Made by a program: the position numbers and the translations under genes. The notes under the pieces are model-generated. The model did no database searches. It saw only the letters and a program-made list of their open reading frames with translations, and was not told the DNA's origin. A stretch of DNA of 64,000 nt. It comes from Pardosa pseudoannulata (lineage: Eukaryota > Arthropoda > Arachnida > Araneae > Lycosidae). Below are positions 1 through 15,200 of this stretch, in pieces. The DNA lies in the NCBI GenBank assembly GCA_032207245.1, contig CM063500.1, positions 68,664,537-68,728,536 of the forward strand, written 5' to 3'. Each line of letters starts with the position of its first letter. Position 1 is the stretch's first letter.

Positions 1-1046
1 TATATACATAACCTAGATTTTTATTTTGTGTTTTTTATTTTAATAAATTATGCAGAAAAATTAGAAGTTTTATTATAGAATTTGTTTTTTATTTTTATTC
101 ATTAAAATTGCCATTTTTAAAGAATTTTATTAGTTATCATTTAAGCTATAAATTTAGATTAATGTAGTTTTGATTATCTTATAATCAAAGTAAGATAATC
201 TGCAATTACTTATAGTGAAGTGTGTAAAATATAATAATTATATAATATTTCATTTGGCATCGAAGGAAATTAAAGTAATAAAATTTGAAAATTCTGTTCT
301 TTGCATATCTATGTATTCTAGTGTCTAATTTATCAATTGGAATTCAACAAGAATTTTTGAGGTTAAAGAAAAATTCTGCTTTATTTTCATCTTTCCTGCC
401 GTCGATGAAAGATAAATGTGTACCAGCTTTTACAAATAAAATTACATAGGTTTAATGACTGTTTCACCAAAAAGGATATTTATACATGTAATACAATTGA
501 TACCTTTCCAAACTTCTAGCTTTAAGTATTTTATCCATTTGTGAAGAAAATGCTCACATTATGTTGTATATTGAATAATAAATACAACATTCTGGCTGAA
601 TTGTAAGAATGAAATTGTGTATAAAAAGAAAATTTGTTCAAACAGGTGTTTTAGAAATAAGTAGTTTTGATTTTAATTATTGTGGCATAAAGCATGATCA
701 CTTGTTAATTTAAATATCATTGCACTAAAAATATTTTTACTGATTGAATTAGCTTTAAAAATATCTTAAGATTTACGTATTACACTTAAGTAAAAAATCT
801 AATTTATCTTGTATTAATTCACTTTAGTTCAAAAATTTCTTTGAAGTATATATTTTTTTAGCTAAAAATTTTTCTTTCAAAAAATTATAGCATGATTATA
901 ATTAATGTTTTGGTGACTTTTAAATATTTTGGTAAATTCACACACCAAAGATGCTTTCAAGTGAAAGTATTCATAGTAAGTGCAAATATAATTTCTTTTT
1001 AAAAAATTTTAGATGAATAGTGATTTATTTTTGATTTATTTTACAG
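1..1046 (+). other. Intron of PAN2 (left edge)
   Basis: The stretch is A+T-rich and has no readable exon. The first recognisable PAN2 exon starts at 1047 with a phase that needs an upstream exon, so this is taken as intron. Nothing else is seen in it. Confidence 0.75.
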
Positions 1047-4000
1047 TTGTCAATCTGTAATGACATCTCTGTTTGGAGCAAAACTTTTTAGTTGCAATAG
1101 CTGTAGATGTCGAACTGAAACTTTGCAGGAATCGACAACTTTTCTAACGCAGCTAGTATATCCTACTACCCAGGGACAAAGTATGTACTTAATTCACCAG
1201 TATTATCTGTATTCCATATAAGACACCTCATGTATAAAAGTTCTTTTTGCTATTCAGCAGATTAATTTTTTTATAAATAGGTTGTCTATTTTTAAGAATG
1301 TCAAAAAAAAAAAATGGCAAGTGTCAGAAAAATTTGTCACATACAATCATTTTTGCCCTCTATTAAAAATTCTGTAAATTATTTATATTTTTTTAAAATC
1401 TGAAAGCAAGTTAAACTCTATTTAATTAAAATGGAAAAAAACTTAAATTCACATTTTCTTTTTTTACTCCTTTATTTTGAGTAATTGGTAATTTACTGCT
1501 CTTATTTTTTATGTTATATTATCAATAGTATTTTCAGCATAGAAAGACAACACAAGATAATATTTAAATACAATTGATAACATTTAAATTATTATGATTT
1601 TTATGTTGTAACTTTATAGTTTCAATCTTTTCATACCTTCTTAAAAGGTAAAAAAATAGTTCACTAGTCTGCAATACAGGTGGGTGTGAGCATGAGAGAG
1701 TGAGTGAGTGAGTGAGTGAGGAAAATTCTCAAGGGTTTTCAAAACTTAAATCAAGGGCTAAAATTTCCTGCATCATTTTGCATTCCCCTTTTTAACCCCT
1801 AACCTAAATTGACCACTGGGGCTACAGTTTATGCCCTCAGAGAAAAGACCTGACCAATTATAACTCTACATGGCCCTAGCGGACAATTTAGGAAATATCC
1901 AAAAAGGAGATGCACGATGTCGTTGGGCAGATATTTTCCCACAGATGTTGACTCAAGTGTTAAGGGTCTTGTATATATAACTCATGCTAGCTGACCCTTC
2001 AGTTTGTTCTGTTCCTATGATGAAGTAGGAACCCGTCCTACAACATTATCTTAATAAAGGTCTTTAGCTAAAATGGTGTCATTTTTATGGCCATGACTGC
2101 AACCACCCATCAAGAAGTCCATCATATTAAATATATATGTATTATGTAATTTTTTTTCCTAAAATTTTTAACAAAATAAAATGGAAAATTCATTAAAACT
2201 GTCATTTAAAATGTCAGATAATAGACTTTTAGCGTGTCAGTAGACATACTTTTTTATATTTATATTTTTGTTGGTTAAACAAAAAATGTATTTTTGAATA
2301 CTTAATGATGTATAAAAGATTAAAATGAACTATGTTTATGTATTTAATAAAAATAGTTAACTAAACTTATAATTACTTTCAAAAAATTGTATATGCATCA
2401 GTTATGAAAATTAAGTTTTTGTGTTAACTTTACTGGAATTTTGTAAATTTTTTAAGTAGAATTCTGTCTTATTAACAGATGTTTTCTTGATTTCTTTTAG
2501 ATAAAGATTTCCAACATTCTTTTATTGATATATTACAAAGAAGTTTGAATGTCAAACAATACATAACTGCATGGTGCGAGAACTGCAGTCGTTTTACAAA
2601 TATAGTAAGACTTTTATTTAGTAAATGAGTTTAAATTTCAATATTGTGTTAAAACTTTTTTTTTCTCTTGCTATATGGAGTGTAAGTTTCCATGCCTTTC
2701 TTCTTTGAGATTCTTAGATTATATATGGGCAACAGTTTTTACTAAACTTAAAAAAATTTTTCTTCCTTAAAAATATTGCATTTTAAAATAATCTTTCTAA
2801 CATAGAAGGCATCTAACTGTATTTAAAAGACCCTTCTAAACTTGAATATGTTAACCAAATTATTATGAGCATATCAAGCTGGCAATGAACATTCTTTAAT
2901 TTTTGTTGTGAAAGAAAAGGTGAGTTGATAATCTGTGTTTGCATAGATAATCTTACCTTAATACTAATATACTAACCTCCTTAATTAATTATACTAACCT
3001 TCATGGTAGTTTTGTTATGCTATCATGTAATGTGTAAGAGGCATAATATGAAATTGCAATTTACCATTTCTCAAATTGTTTAATGACTGGTACTAAAGGA
3101 ATAGAAGTTCTATAATTTCCTATATAATTACATATACCAATCCTATATAATTATATATACTGTATCCAGTCATTTAATATTTTTCAAAAACATTTTTCTG
3201 TTCTTAATACATTCACCACTTTGGATAAGATGTCTCATCTTCTAATAATAATTGCTGAGAGCTGAAAACAAGATAACTTATTACATTGGTAAAAATTAAA
3301 AATTTGAATCTTTGTATAAATTTTGACAATATAGTAATTTTGAAGTAAATATATATTGCAATTAATAAAATGGAATGTATTTATTTTCAGTTTTATAAAA
3401 TATCTTTAGACTTTATAAACCTGTCTATGACCAGTTAAGATTTTTATACCCAATAAACATTTATATTTTACTTTTTATCTACTTTGTTGATATTCTTGCA
3501 GCAATCATTACCCATATGGCCACTAGGCCTACCAGTGTGTGTGTGGGGGGGATGAGTATGGGGGGTAGCCCCATGCAGCAGACATCTATTGAAGTACTGC
3601 AGCATATGAACATCATGCTACAGGCATGGTGCATGAACAACTGCAGTAAAATAGTACTTGGCAGCAATTTGCTCACTTCATTGATATCTTGTCTGTTGTG
3701 GTTATTATGATAAATCAGTATGTTTAACCAGTGCATTCAATTTTCATTAAAGGGGTATGTATACCTGAAATATTAGTTAGGTTTGACTCCTCCCACATCT
3801 CCTTTAGAGAAAATTATACATATTTAATAGTTGCGATAAACCTTTTATCTGTCATACAGGTTTTCAACAGCCCATTGCATTGCTGAATGTTGAAAATGTA
3901 TTTGTTACATCACCTTATTTATCTTTGCTAAATTTTCTTGTAAAATTTAAGCAGATATTTAAAATGTTTAATATTTTTGTATGAAATCATTACTTTGCAA

Positions 4001-7000
4001 TAAATGAATTATTTGTTGTACAGTAAAAGGATGCTTATATTCATTCAAGGGACCAATATTAAACAATGTCTAAATAAAAAGTCATATAATCAAAATTTGA
4101 ACTTTAAACAATTTTATTTATTGCAAATTTATGATAAAGTAATTTAAAAGCTTTCTAAGATATTGTACTAGTATATTATTACATAGTTTGTTGAAAACAA
4201 AGTAGTAATTAAATTTTGAAAGAAAGCATGTATTATGAAAGTGAGAAGAAAAATCATAGCTTTATTGCTTTTCTTTAGTAGTAATTAAAACCATTTATAT
4301 GCATCTCTATAGGCATTTAGTTTAAAAATCTTTAATTGTTGTCTGATCTGTTGTTTGTCTGTAAATATAAAGTTCAGCAATATGAATTGAGTTAAAAGCA
4401 TTGAATGTTTTTTAACTAGTGTTTTGACATAAAAAAATGAATCTGAAGTATATCATTGAGTCCAGTGCATCTTAAAGTGAAAATGGAATAGGTTTTTCAC
4501 ATTCTATGTAATCATCAATCATATTTGCACTAAACAGTTTTACTATTCTTTTCTTTTTCCTAATTATGTTTTCTATTAGTTTATCAATTGTGAATTATTG
4601 CAAAGTAACGACATTGATATCACAGTTTACTGAGACCAAAAATTAACATTAGAAAAGGGGGAAATGATACTTAACTGAAACTTTGCATCGAAAAACAAAA
4701 ATCCATTTCAATGGTTGCAAATGCATCGAGACAAAAGGTCATAAAAGTAAATGACATGTAAAGGAGAATTTGATAAATTGTACTCTGCTGTATATAAGAC
4801 TTCATAATGCAGTTCTGTCCAACAGATTTTGAAATTTACCTTCTATAGATTATTTTTATAAGCATGTAGTATTAAAATACTGAAATATACTATTTTATAA
4901 TACTGTTTCAAAATTATCTCAACTCCAATTTTAATTGTACTAGCAGTTATGTAACTGGTTTTAATAAAACTATGTATGTCAGCATTCACTGTTCAACTGC
5001 TTTAATATTTAACAAGAGTTTTAATTTTTAAAATAATGTTATAGTTAGTCAATTTTGTCTCTTTTTAAGTAGAAAGCAAAAATTTTGAAATTTTTTTTTC
5101 ATTTCAGATTCAAACTAGGATTTTAAAATCTTTGCCTGACATTCTTGTTCTCAATTGTTGTGAAAAGAAGCAGGAATTAGAGTTCTTGAGGAAGCAGTTT
5201 CAAGTAAATGTTCTAGATTACATATTATTACAAGCATTACTACTTATTAAAATTGCATTGTACAAGTTTTATTATTATTATTATTAACTTTTGTGCTTAG
5301 ATCATGACTACTTCAAGTGATGCTGCAATTATGAAAACATTGCCAGATGTTCCAATAAGAAGAAAGAGTTGTCGTTATGGGGCACTGTGTAAAAGAACAG
5401 ATTGTCGTTACTATCATGAACATAAAAAGTACTTAATTCCTTTCTATTTTTATTTATTTACATTTATAATTTTATATGAGATTGAAATCTTAAACTGATA
5501 TATTGTTATAAAACTATAGTACAGAAAAAAGTGAAGATCTCAATAAATGCTCAGCATCTTGGATTCCACTTGGATTAAGGCTCATACTCAAAGGGGGTGA
5601 AATTACAGCAAAAGAAATTGGTGAAAAAGTAGATGTAAGTTACTTCTTAAATTAGGAGAAAAATAACTTTATCCTAGAATATATATGTGTATTTTCATAT
5701 TCATATATAAATTAATCATGAGATATAATTAAAGTTAGAATAAAAATTATTCATAAAATAGTTTATGTTCTTTGTAACATTTGATTTCACAGTTATTTAT
5801 AGATAATTTTAATAAACAGTGCAAAATATTCGTCCATGCTCCATTTTTATTTAAATTATGAAAACATGCCTTTTTTATGGTATTAAGCTTCAAATGTTTT
5901 GTAATTTCAATTGGACAGTATTCTTTTTTCACCTATATTAACTAAAATTTATTTTTAAAAAAATTATTTGTACTTATTTATTCATGTTCTAATAACATGT
6001 ATAGCTGTGCATGTTTTTTCTTAATTCAAGCATTGTAAAAAAGTCGGTCTCTATGGAATTTCATTCTTCTAGGGTTGAAAATTATTTTAAAGGTGTGAAA
6101 CCAGGGAATATTTATAAGAAAATATTGTAATTAAATGCATAATTATAAGAAAACCTGTGTCAGATTTCTGAATTCTAATTTATTTTAGCATACATTTATC
6201 ATGATTATGCATATATTTTTTAATTGAGAATACATTTTTCAATTTTAGATTTTGAAAACCCTCTAACTTGTAAATACTTTAAAAATCTAACTTCAAACTA
6301 TCTATAACTGTGGATATTATTTTCTACTTATTTCATGGAGTTCCCCTCTTTTTCCTCTTTTTATTCCTGTTTTCTTTCTTAAAAGTTAATAATGAAACGA
6401 ATCATGCAATCATTAATTTTAATGTTTGGTTTCCATTTTTCTCTCTTCTCCCATATTCTGTAACACCTATGTTTTGAAAACACAATTAGTTTTTCTAGTA
6501 TTTTCTTATTTTGGATTGTTCAGATTCTCCACCTAAGAAAAGGCTATTTTTTGTCAGCAGCATATGTAGATGTTTGAAAGTTATGAGCGAATAACTGTCA
6601 GTAAAGTGTCAAAACCAATGGAGGGCCCAACATAATGTGCACTGTAGCATCAAGAAGTTCTTGTCTGTTTTAATTTTATACAGGGAATGTGTATAAATAA
6701 AGAGAACTGTTTGTATTCGTGTAAATAGGGTTCTTTAAAAAAGGTAAAGGTATATGCGTGAAATTTAGTATACATATTCTTCATGACACCTTGTGAAACC
6801 TAACGAAACCCTGTTTAAGAAATTTAAATTGTTTTTGTTTCTTGCTAATCCTCTATAAGTATTGCCGAATGGTTTGTGTGCTGGCCTTTGGAACCAGAGT
6901 TCGTGGGTTCGAATCCCACTATAGCATGGATGTTTGTAGCTCTTCGGAATCAGAATAAAATTTTTATATTTGAAATGGCTTTTAAGTTATTGGTTTACAG

Positions 7001-9163
7001 TCAAACTCCATTATAGCATACAAATATATAACAAATTTTAGTTTCACCATTTTCCTATTGTTTGTAATGCTTATTTATTCTTTTAAAGTAAATTTCCAAA
7101 ATCTTTGAAAGCAGATGTAATGAAACTTTCAGTTGTCTACCAAGTTTTCTTTCTTTTCCAGTTTCTCTAAAAAAATTTCATTGTTTAAAAACAGTATTTC
7201 GTTTTTAATTTAATAACACAGTGCAGGATATTAATGAGTGCTTGTCAGTAAAAGAAAATGTTTTGGAGTCTTGTCTTGTATTGAACAAAATAAAATTCAT
7301 AAAATTTTCTTGGAATTGGCATAACATCAGGAAAAGATTACCAATTATTCCTGTATTATAAATAAAGAGGAAATAGTTAAGGATAAAGGGATCTTTTTTT
7401 TTTGTATTTTTTTGTCAGCTTAATAGACAATTGACCAATTTAATTTAGTAAATTTCAACTCATCATTAAAGATAAATTTTCATAAATCTTTATCATTTTA
7501 TTAATTACATCACAGTTGATTAGTCTTAACATTAATAAGTTTTTAACATCTAATAAAACTTATTTTCTTGTAATGGTTTATTTATAGTGGAAAAGATGTC
7601 CCATGAAATTTTAATTGAAAAATTTTAATTAGTGATACTGAAGGAACTTCTGATTTGAATTTGTTTTAAACATTTTTTTTATTAAAAAACTGATTATACT
7701 AATAAAAGTTTAGTTTCTTATATTTTATATTTAAGTGCTTGTTTACGCATTATGTAAATGAAAATAATTTTTTATAGTTGTCCATTTTCCTTTTTTAGTT
7801 GCAATTTTTTACTTCTTTGTCTGGAGTAAAAAACAGACAGTAATAAGTAATAGTCAGAGTTACTTAAGATTCATATTTAAAAAAAAAAACTCTCAGGCAT
7901 CAATAATAGTTTAGATATTCAGCTGAAATAATTCTTGTGTTAATAGCTTAGTGCCATATCATAAGATGGCCAAACTACATACTCACAGGTCAGCTCCAAC
8001 CTGCTTGAAGGTTTTATCCTGCCCACTATAAATTTAAAGTGTAACATTTCTGTAATATAATAGAGTACAATAAGGAAAATGATTACCTTCTATTCATGCT
8101 TAGTGCTAATCACTTTCCTTTCTGGATTAATTATATACATATAGTTTCACTTCAAATTGGAAAACAGAAATATGTAATTTTTTTAATAGACAAATTTAAT
8201 GTAGATGAATTAGATTCAGTTTGAAAGAATGTTCATTTTTAGCTTCCCTCAGTGCCTTTCTTTTTCAGCATGGGTACTTATATTACTTCATTTGGAAAAA
8301 TGACAAGCAGATAACACTCTTGTGTGTAATTAAGACACTGTTAAGAAATAAAATGTTACTGGTATTTGTTTTATTCTTAATACACTGTGGATGCTCATAA
8401 ACTAGTTCAACCCCATAATATCTACTAAAAAAGGCAAAGTTTGTGCAGAGTTTTGTGCTCTTAATGATGAATGGGCATGAAAATATTTCTTACAGTTGTT
8501 AAAATTCTAGTATTGGCTACTAAATTTTTTGCTCACTCTGAAAAAAGTTTCACCATCTGTGCCCTAATACAATTATATGATGGGATTTTGTTGTATCAAC
8601 AATTTCATGTTCTTTGATTTGAAATGTTCATTTGACTATCAAACTCGATAAAAGGTATAGCCACATTCTTAATCAAAAAATAAAGATTCTTTTAATTAGC
8701 TATCCATTTTGCTACCTGAGAATGGAGTTTTATGCATAAATTGAAAACTTTGATCTCTGGCATAAATATGTTAATCTGTAAAGAATTTTATCTCTTGCAG
8801 TTATATTTAAAATTATTTCTCTGCAGAATGAAGATGAAGAACCAGAGGAAAATGTTGAATCTGTTGTTTATGAATTGACAGCAGTTGTTTCTGTAATAAT
8901 GGATATTCAAGAAAATGGACGTGATAATATAGTTAGCTGTATTAAAATTGGTCCTCATGCCCACATGAGACATAAAGGAGGTGCTGCTTACCAGTGGTAT
9001 CTGTTTAATGACTTTAGCATAGTTCCTATTACAGCAGTAAGATTTTTTAATTTTCTTTTACCTGTGGTTTTAAATTTATGTATTTCTATTTATCAGCCTT
9101 GAAGTTACTGTAACATTAAGAGAATTTTTTTTAATATTTAGTTTCTAACTGCATTTTTATATA

Positions 9164-9205
<42 letters not shown>

Positions 9206-12200
9206 CAATTCTTGATACCTCAACTTTGTTTATGTTGAAGTTTTTATGAAATCCTGAATGAAATGAATTCTTATGAAGTCATGTATTAAAATAAGTATTT
9301 TTAGTATCGAATATTTTTCTTGAACCCAACAACTTTGAAGTATCAACAGTTGACTGTTCATAATGCCATAATATAATGATTCTAAAATATATAAAAGGAT
9401 ACTTAATTAAATATAAAACTTTACCTTAATTTATCAGAGTCATTGAACAATATCTTAAAAATGTTCAATGTGTATTGCATATTAATTACTTTGTGATTCC
9501 TTGTGCATTTAGCATTTATTTTTAAACAACAGGATGTAATTTCATTTATGTTGGGTGTAATTTATATAAGTCAGTATTGCTTATTTGTACAATATTTTAA
9601 CATTTTGTCAGTTCCTTTATAACTTTTTACTTTCAGCATGAACTCTCTTAAAATTTACTCTATTCAAGTTTACAATGGCCTGTACACTTTTTTTTTTTTT
9701 AACTTTAGAGTGGTGAGGACTTTTTAAACAGTTATTCCACCATCACTGGCCAAATGGGTAGTATGCTGCTCTTTGGTACCAGGGTTTGTGAATTCAAATT
9801 GCACTGCTGGCATGGTTGTTCTCAACTATTCAGAATGTCTTTAAGCAGTTGATCACAGTTTTAATAGCCCTTATATTGCTCAAAAAGTAGGCTATAGCAC
9901 TAACCAGCAGCTTATGAAAATGCTAAACACTTTTTAAAAATGCTATCAAATTTATGATAAACACCAGCATGTATGTGAGTGAGCATGATACAGAAAATGT
10001 TTTATGTTACCAGTAAGATTTTAAAAACTATCAAACTGGGAAATAATAATTTTTTTCAAGTTTTAAATAAAATGAAATAAATCTGTTTGTTGAAATAAAA
10101 TAATTATTCAACTGCTTGATTATGAAAGTGTACATTTAGCTTGATAGTTGCTTGGAACAAAAAAAAATTATAGCCAAATTCTAAAATTTTTAATGTACAT
10201 GTTCCCTTAAAGCAATCAAATAAAATTTGATTATATCTGACATACATAAAAATTAATTTTTTACCACCAGTTTAGGTTTCAAATAATAGTTACAGCTCAG
10301 TCAAAAATTTTATTTGGAATAACAAATGTTAGGAATATCCTTAATACATTATTAACACTAGATTGCCCAAGGCAATCATTTTGACTGTTTTTTTAATTTC
10401 AATTAGAAAAACAATTATGAAATATAATGACACAATTTCTTAGAATTTGGTGACTTTTTTATAACATATAAATGGGTTTATGAATAATTGTAGTTACTTC
10501 CACCCTCCTTTATTATATAATATTAAAAATTAATTTTAAACAAATTTCTTTACATATTTGTTATTTTTTCACAATGCAGTCATTTTGACTGTTTTTGGGC
10601 AATAAAGGTATACAAGAAATCTCAGGCAATCTAGTGTAAATGAATGTATGCTTTACTCAAATAAATTGTGTCATAAAATACCTTAACAGCCAGAATTAAT
10701 GCTGTATGTATATATGTTTATTGAAATGTTCATGCAAATCTGACTGTTTACGTTTACAATGATTATAGGATGATTATGGGATTAAATTTGTGTATATGTA
10801 TTTTAGCTTGAAATACATTTTGAAAGTCTAAAAGATTAATCCAATTTTCAACATACACTGATTTATGATTAATACAATTACTGTTTCATGGGAATTTCAG
10901 AACATTTGCTTCATGAAAGTATTCATGTTTTGATATTGTCAAGGCAATTGAGATTGTTAACAATTTATTTTGCATTTATAACAAGCCTAATACTAGATAT
11001 TTAAATTTCTGCAGCTATATCAAAATTTGTTATTTCTTGTACATTATAAACAATTTATCATATTAGTGTATGAAAAATAAAGTATGCTAATTAATTGGAT
11101 CATTACTAAAAATAAGAAAAAAAATGGAATTTTACACATTTATAATAGCCCCCCATCCCTCCCCTCCAAAAGAAATAAAATAAAAATTAAGAATTCTTCC
11201 ATGGAAGAATTCTAAATTATTTGATTTTATTAAAATAAATACACATCCAATATTCGTTTCAATGTTATCCCCTTACTAATAAAGATACTAAGAAGTGTAG
11301 TAGTAGCTTAAATTTAATTTTCAATGTAACATTGGAAATTACCATATAATTTTTTTTCTATGTTTTCTTTAAAATATTTTTGAATTAAATTCACTAAAAG
11401 GCTGGAATTTTTTGAAGTAAAGAAGAATAATTTCATAATAATAGTCTGATGTCTGTTTTCAGAATTTTACTTGTTTTATTTTTGTACTTACTTTTTCATT
11501 CTGGCTCACCATATGCCATTCTGTTACTGTATATTTTCATTAGCTTGTAGGGTAAAAGATAAAATTTATTCTCTTGAATTTGTTAGTTAGCATAGATTTA
11601 TTGTGTAACTGATTACTGTAGGTGAAATGTGTGCAATATTTTTAATAAATATTTATTTTCTTCCATTTGCCTAGCAAGAAGCAGTATATTTAAACTTTGA
11701 CTGGAAGATACCTTGTGTTCTTATTTTCTCTCGAACGGATTTGAATAATCGACACAGCTTAGATGGTAAAGATTTATACATCTAAAGTATTTTAAGTGAG
11801 TTGTAAATGTTCAATAACATTTAACCTGATTGTAAACTGTTTTACTCTAGTATTCAATCCTGTGGAAAAACAAGTATTCAGGGAAGATGTATCTTTAGCT
11901 GCTCGAAGTGGACAATCTCATATTACATTTACACCTCTAAGTTTTGAGGAAGGTGAATCACCAGCTGGAGGATTAGTTGCAATGGATGCGGAATTTGTAA
12001 CACTGAATCAGGTTTGAATCTATTTATTTTATATTTAATAGCTTCAAATCCTATATTTCCAATGCAAGGGCACATGCTTTTTAATAGCATTTGCTACTAC
12101 TAAGCTGCATTTATTTGTTGGCCATTTTATTAAGGAAGCACCATACAGACAACATTACTCCTTAGGAACAATGCATAAACAATGTGGGCCCTTATAATTA

Positions 12201-15200
12201 GATGCAAAAACCAAGCAGAAGACCCCCCAGCTTGGCCTGCCACCTCCTATTTAGGAACTTAGAAGATATTGTGACTACAAACCTATTTTATGTGCTCCAT
12301 TTGCCATTAATGAATATGGTAGATCTTTGGCCAGTTCTATCCTTGAACTCACAACCATCCAGTTAAAAGATCCATGCCTTTGCCAACTGAGCTATTATGA
12401 ATGCTTTTGCAAAACCTTTTAGGATTTGTTATTAAAGTTGTAAAGCATATAAATAAATAACACTTGAATACCATTATTACTTGAGTATAGGATTTAGTAG
12501 CAAAAAGTTATGTAAAATTTATGCACAAAATAAATTTTATGAGTTATGTACAAAAAGTTTATGTATGTCACTGCCATAATTTTTTTCTATAATGAACTAC
12601 TAGCTCATTTTCTGGCAAATAAATACTGAAGAAAATATCTTTGTAAAACTCTGGAGTCTGTTTTCAAAAATTTTTACTCTAAAATGTATAGCTAGAGATT
12701 TTTTTTTCCTTAAACATTTTCTCCTTTTGTTTTAATTATAGCTTTGTTTCTTAACCCTTTCGAAGGCCGTGGGAAGATTACTTCCCACCTACATAGTCTT
12801 ACAAAATACAGCACAAAATCCATTATAATGTATTGCTATAATAATGATGATAAGACTAATTCCCGCTTTAATTTTATGCTGTCATCTATTGTTTAATTGG
12901 ATATAATTAGCACTTCTGTTTTGAAAGTTTGAAAATGTTGTGTGAGAAATAAATGGACCAAGAAAAGGTTAAATAAAGCAAATTTTCTTTTAAATGGGAG
13001 TGAACAGTAACTATCATTATATAGATTTTGTGTATTTGAAATTTCTCTTTTCTGAAGACAATTGTTATTTGAAGTTATTAAGAATAAAAAGGTGTAATAA
13101 AGCAAATAATCAGTTTCAATTCTGATAATGAAATTAAAGTGAAAATTGTTATCTTTGATTGTTTTTATTGATCCTAGAACATAATTTACTTTATATTATT
13201 TTATCTATTTCTATTTGGCTTATTTGTTTCTTAGGTACTTTGGTTCTCTTTAACCCATTTATAGCCCAAATCATTTCTGTTGAATATATATTGCTCAATA
13301 GCTTAACTCTAAATTGTTATGAACTCACAAAAGTACAAAAGAATGTGAAATTTTATGCACAAGGTTTGAAAAATCCTAAAATGTCAATCCAAGTGACAAA
13401 ATTTTAAATAACAAATGATTGAAAATTTGGGAGATTGTGTATAGCATTGCCATTAACTTTTGCTGAAAAAGAAAAATTGTTCTGAGAAAATGTAAAAATT
13501 CTGATAGCTATTTTTTCACAACCTCTAAAAAGGGACACTATGCATTAATGGGGGAAATAATCTGGCATAAAATATAATACTTTTCCATCATCTGAGTGCA
13601 AAGATAAATTGTCAAATATGGTACTTTTAAGTGTCATAACTTATCTGAAATTAAAATAGTACATAAAAGTGTTTGTTAACCCAGATTGAAAGCTGAACAT
13701 GAAGTAGTTAGTACAAAAATGAAGCCCATTTCCCCTTTGGGTAAAATCAGGATGTTAACTATTACACATGGTGGTGAAGCAATAAAAATAATTTTATTTG
13801 CATATTTTATAGATTTTAAGTTATGTAAATAATAAAAATATCAATAAAACATTTAAGATTGAAAAATAGCTATCTTCCTGCTTACACAATTTAAAAGGAA
13901 TCCAATATATAAAAGCTTTTTAGGTAACTTCCTACTTAATCTGAAAAAAATTTTAAAGTATTAAGGAATCAGATAAATGTTTATTTATATTAACATGTCA
14001 ATACTGTATAAAAAGGTCTATACATAATCAGTAAATCTTAGACAGCTAATTTTATAACTGAAAATAAGCAATATGTTTTACACTTTAGGAGGAAGCTGAA
14101 ATTAGAAGTGATGGTACAAGATCTACTATTCGACCTTCTCAGCTGTCAGTTGCTAGAATATCTTGTGTTCGAGGGTATGAAATTTCTCTAGACTATTTTT
14201 GGAGTGTAACTTTTGTACTTACTTTTTAAGCATACCTTTAATTACAATTTCTTTTTAGATTTTTTTAATACTGTACCATCATCTTTAAACATTATATGAT
14301 GTTGAACAAGTACTTTATTGTTCATTAAAATTATTCTTATTTCTCAAAATTGTAGAATTTATATTTAAATAGTTGTATTTTAAACTATCAATTTCTCTAT
14401 CTGTATCTATTTCTAATTTTAACTTATAGAACCAGTTTTATTATGTTTTATTGTTACATTATTTAGAGATGGTCCGCTTGAAGGAGTTCCATTTATTGAT
14501 GATTATATATCAACACAAGAGCAGGTTAGTATGCTTTGTGATGACTCATTTAAATATCTATTATATTATATTTTACTTAACATTTTATAATTTTTTCTTT
14601 CATCTACTATTTTTATGTTCACTTTAAAGAACTTTAAGTGTATGTAAAGTACTATACTAAGAGATAATTAAGCTGTGTAAACAAATTCATAAATAATTGG
14701 GATTGTAGGAATGTTACTATTGAGTTCAAAACTTCATTAATCAAAGGTAATATTTATTGTCATACTGTAAATTTGTTTTCTCCTCTAAATGTCTATCATT
14801 GTTAAATAGCCTTAAAATTTAAATCAGTTGTATTATTATACCTAAAAGCAAATTCTTAAAAATAGTCTAGCTTATTGGCCATTCTAGCTTCAAATTTTAG
14901 ACATGATTGATTAATTGAAATACTGTCTTCCAGTACTGGAATTTGTAGGTCCAAATTCCACTGTAGACATATGTATAGAAAGGAAAAGAATGCCAGTTTC
15001 AAATTGTCCTTAAGCAGTAGGTTCTACTTTAATTAGCCTTTTTATTGTAAAGAGCTGACTGTAAAACTTGAAACAAATTAAAACATTATGCTAGATAATG
15101 ACTGATAAGACACTGCATTATGATACCCAGCATCTGTCAGATTAAATCCTGTTGCTGGCAGGAGTACCAAAATTTACTTTTAACAGTTGGTTACAGTCTT

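Noticed and set aside
3479..3736. Overlapping opposite-strand frames of 85 and 64 codons in a PAN2 intron
   Set aside because: Both strands are open only because the block is less A+T-rich; neither has a domain or splice context. Perhaps a repeat fragment.
13254..13552. Possible MITE with CCCATT-type inverted ends
   Set aside because: Only about 6-8 bp match at the ends and no target duplication was found, which is not enough in A+T-rich intron.
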